This document shows positions 21,470-24,035 of a DNA stretch of 24,035 bases, in pieces. Location of the stretch: NCBI GenBank assembly GCA_002368715.1, contig DFEO01000153.1:1-24035 (forward strand). The letters are read 5' to 3'. The notes beneath the pieces are model-generated. The model made no database searches, was not told the DNA's origin, and was given only the letters and a program-made list of their open reading frames with translations. Within the stretch, counting starts at the first letter, position 1. Each line of letters opens with the position of its first letter. The position numbers were made by a program, and so were the translations under genes. The DNA is from Ruminococcus sp. UBA3800 (lineage in GTDB: Bacteria > Bacillota > Clostridia > Oscillospirales > Ruminococcaceae).

Positions 21470-24035
21470 ATGAAATGGACATCACTTAACGAACTCAGAG
21501 AGTCTTATCTCAAGTTTTTTGAGAGCAAGGGCTGTCTGAGACACAAGAGCTATCCGCTCGTACCGCAGGGAGATAACAGCCTGCTGCTCATCGTTGCGGG
21601 AATGGCTCCGCTCAAGCCTTATTTTACAGGACAGGAGGTGCCGCCGAGAGCAAGGATGACCACCTGTCAGAAATGTATCAGAACAGGCGATATAGAGAAC
21701 GTGGGCAAGACCGCAAGACACGGTACCTATTTTGAGATGCTGGGAAACTTCTCCTTCGGAGATTATTTCAAGCATGAGGCCATTGCCTGGGCATGGGAGT
21801 ATGTTACCCAGGTGCTGGAGCTGCCGAAGGACAGGCTTTATATCTCTGTTTATGAGGACGATGACGAGGCGGAGCAGATCTGGAACAAGGAAGCCGGCGT
21901 GCCTATGGATCACATCGTGAGGATGGGCAAGGAGGACAATTTCTGGGAGGCAGGAACAGACGGCCCCTGCGGTCCGTGCTCGGAGATCTACTTCGACAGG
22001 GGAGAGAAATACGGCTGCGGAAAGCCCGACTGTAAGGTGGGCTGCGACTGCGACAGATATATGGAGTTCTGGAACCTTGTGTTCACACAGTTTGAAAGAC
22101 ATGAGGGCGGCACCTACACTCCTCTTGCACAGAAGAATATCGACACGGGAATGGGTCTTGAAAGGCTTGCAGCACTTATGCAGGACGTAAACTCTATCTT
22201 CGATGTCGATACCGTTAAGGCTATCCGTGACCATGTATGCAGGATAGCAGGCTGCGAGTATGGCAAGGAATATAAGAAGGACGTTTCTATCCGTGTCATA
22301 ACCGACCACATCCGTTCTGTCACCTTCCTTGCTTCGGACGGTGTCCTTCCTTCAAACGAGGGCAGAGGCTATGTAATGAGAAGGCTGCTCAGACGTGCTG
22401 TGCGCCACGGAAAGCTGCTCGGAATAAACGGTATGTTCCTCAAGGAGCTGGTAAGGACGGTCGTTGACTGCAACAAGTGTGAGTATAACGAGCTTGAGGA
22501 GAAATACGACTACATCGTAAAGGTGCTTTCGACAGAGGAACAGAACTTTAACCAGACTATCGACAGGGGAATGAAGATACTCGACGATTATATCGAGGAG
22601 CTTGAAAAGAGCGGCGCAAAGGTGCTTGACGGCGAGAGCTGCTTCAAGCTTTCCGACACCTACGGCTTCCCTATCGACCTTACAAGAGAGATACTCGAAG
22701 AGAAGGGGCTTTCCTGTGACGAGGAGGGCTATGAGAAATGTATGCAGCAGCAGAGAGAGACCGCCAGAAACGCAAGAGGCGGCTCCAAGTATATGGGCGC
22801 TGACGAGACTGTTTTCCATAAGATCGACAAGGAAGTAACTACCGAGTTCACGGGCTATGACAAGCTTGTAGATGAGTGTGAGATAGGGTATCTCGCTACC
22901 GAGGACGAGCTTATCGAGAACGCCGGTGTCGGCGATGAGGTATATATCGTTGCGGCAAGGACCCCCTTCTATGCAGAGAGCGGCGGACAGGTCGGAGACA
23001 AGGGCTTTATTACGACCAAGACAGGCAAGGCAGAGGTGCTGGATGTTCAGAAGGCTGTCGGAGGAAAGTTTGCTCATAAGGTAAAGGTGACCGAGGGCGG
23101 AATAAGCGTCGGACAGACGGCAAGGTTCGAGGTGGACAAAAAGAACCGCTTCGCAATAATGAGGAACCACAGCTGTGCACACCTGCTCCAGGCAGCGCTA
23201 AGAGAGGTGCTCGGGGACCACGTTCATCAGGCAGGTCAGCTCGTTGATGCCGACAGAGTGAGATTTGACTTTTCTCATTTCTCGGCAATGACCGAGGAGG
23301 AAAAGCTCAGGGTCGAGGCTATCGTAAATACCAATATCCTTAAGGCTCTGGACGTTGAGACAAAGGTCATGCCTATCAAGGAGGCTGAAGCTCTCGGAGC
23401 TATGGCTCTGTTCGGAGAGAAATACGGCGAGTACGTCAGGGTCGTGACTATGAGCGACGGGGACGAGATAGCATCCCGTGAGTTCTGCGGCGGAACACAC
23501 GTTGACAACACCTCACGCATCGGTCTTTTCAAGATCGTTTCCGAAAGCTCGGTGGCTTCGGGCGTAAGAAGGATAGAGGGTGTAACAGGAAGAGGCGTTC
23601 TCAAGCTTATCGCCGAGCATTCCGAGGAGATAAAAAAAGCCGCACAGGTGCTCAAGGTGGCAAATCCCATGGAGCTTGCAAACAGGTGTACCGCTGTTAT
23701 GCAGGAGGTAAAGGATCTTGAAAGAGAGCGTGACGCTTTGCAGAGCGAGATAAACGCTGTCCGTGCAAAAACCATCCTTGGAAGCACAGTTGATATCAAC
23801 GGTGTAAAGGTCGCATCCGCTATGATCTCAAATATCAAGCCCGATGCGCTCAAAAAGATGGCTGAGGATATCAAGGCGCAGTTTGATGATGTGGTCGTCG
23901 TTATAGCAGGTGTGAATGAGGACAAGGCAAACATCGTTGCCGCAGCAGGCAAGGATGCCGTTTCAAAGGGTGCGCACGCAGGAAAGATAGTCGGCAAGGT
24001 GGCTGCACTTACAGGCGGCAAGGGCGGCGGACGTC
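21470..24035 (+). CDS. alaS: Alanyl-tRNA synthetase, 3' end cut by the window
   Basis: At least 855 residues are present, with only the last few dozen expected to be missing. The N-terminal catalytic domain has LRESYLKFFESKGC, NSLLLIVAGMAPLKPYFTGQ and ENVGKTARHGTYFEMLGNFS. The editing domain has HSCAH with His567 and His571, and CGGTH with Cys673 and His677; together these form the zinc site that removes mischarged Ser and Gly. The glycine-rich C-Ala region begins near the cut (GGKGGGR). A GGGAGG site at 21457-21462 before ATG 21470 supports independent translation, yet the frame is continuous with the upstream CPCC domain. The T-box leader places it under tRNA-Ala control. Confidence 0.97.
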   Translation, partial: MKWTSLNELRESYLKFFESKGCLRHKSYPLVPQGDNSLLLIVAGMAPLKPYFTGQEVPPRARMTTCQKCIRTGDIENVGKTARHGTYFEMLGNFSFGDYFKHEAIAWAWEYVTQVLELPKDRLYISVYEDDDEAEQIWNKEAGVPMDHIVRMGKEDNFWEAGTDGPCGPCSEIYFDRGEKYGCGKPDCKVGCDCDRYMEFWNLVFTQFERHEGGTYTPLAQKNIDTGMGLERLAALMQDVNSIFDVDTVKAIRDHVCRIAGCEYGKEYKKDVSIRVITDHIRSVTFLASDGVLPSNEGRGYVMRRLLRRAVRHGKLLGINGMFLKELVRTVVDCNKCEYNELEEKYDYIVKVLSTEEQNFNQTIDRGMKILDDYIEELEKSGAKVLDGESCFKLSDTYGFPIDLTREILEEKGLSCDEEGYEKCMQQQRETARNARGGSKYMGADETVFHKIDKEVTTEFTGYDKLVDECEIGYLATEDELIENAGVGDEVYIVAARTPFYAESGGQVGDKGFITTKTGKAEVLDVQKAVGGKFAHKVKVTEGGISVGQTARFEVDKKNRFAIMRNHSCAHLLQAALREVLGDHVHQAGQLVDADRVRFDFSHFSAMTEEEKLRVEAIVNTNILKALDVETKVMPIKEAEALGAMALFGEKYGEYVRVVTMSDGDEIASREFCGGTHVDNTSRIGLFKIVSESSVASGVRRIEGVTGRGVLKLIAEHSEEIKKAAQVLKVANPMELANRCTAVMQEVKDLERERDALQSEINAVRAKTILGSTVDINGVKVASAMISNIKPDALKKMAEDIKAQFDDVVVVIAGVNEDKANIVAAAGKDAVSKGAHAGKIVGKVAALTGGKGGGR

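Noticed and set aside
21471..24021. Long minus-strand frames opposite alaS
   Set aside because: They are codon-bias shadows of the AlaRS frame, without motifs.

Overview
This window looks like chromosomal core DNA of a Gram-positive Clostridia bacterium, most likely Ruminococcus or a close Oscillospiraceae relative. The evidence is the Firmicutes-type gene order (yhbY-nadD-yqeK-rsfS; aroQ-pepQ-efp), T-box, SAM-I and FMN riboswitches, an ECF riboflavin transporter subunit (RibU), a CD1247-type zinc-ribbon protein, strong Shine-Dalgarno sites with occasional TTG and GTG starts, and consensus sigma-A promoters with 17-nt spacers. The genus is an inference from overall style, not from a marker gene.

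Bases 1-13582 are a tightly packed plus-strand housekeeping run with gaps of a few bases or overlaps: trmFO (5' end cut off), plsX, rnc, a radical SAM gene, smc, ftsY, an isochorismatase-fold gene, rdgB, yhbY, nadD, yqeK, rsfS, a small membrane protein and leuS. They join membrane lipid synthesis, RNA processing, chromosome condensation, membrane targeting, nucleotide-pool cleaning, NAD synthesis and translation. Next is a self-contained rpsU unit (promoter, 170-nt structured leader, TTG-start bS21 gene, terminator). It is followed by yqeG-aroQ-pepQ, then efp with its own promoter, a zinc-ribbon protein behind an attenuator-like hairpin set, and an FMN riboswitch that controls ribU.

Bases 18192-20245 are on the minus strand: metK behind a promoter and a SAM-I riboswitch with terminator, and tspO. 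A roughly 650-base intergenic stretch (20246-20900) holds no credible gene. It contains a 532-bp segment with 18-bp terminal inverted repeats, a 58-bp direct repeat and a chain of perfect hairpins. Its right end touches the -35 box of the next promoter. That promoter drives an alanine-type T-box leader, followed by one open frame that joins a CPCC cysteine-rich domain to alanyl-tRNA synthetase, which runs off the window end.

No tRNA, rRNA, CRISPR array, transposase or prophage gene was seen. The most unusual signals are the in-frame CPCC-AlaRS arrangement under the T-box, the repeat element abutting its promoter, and the structured rpsU leader. The rest is ordinary core genome.
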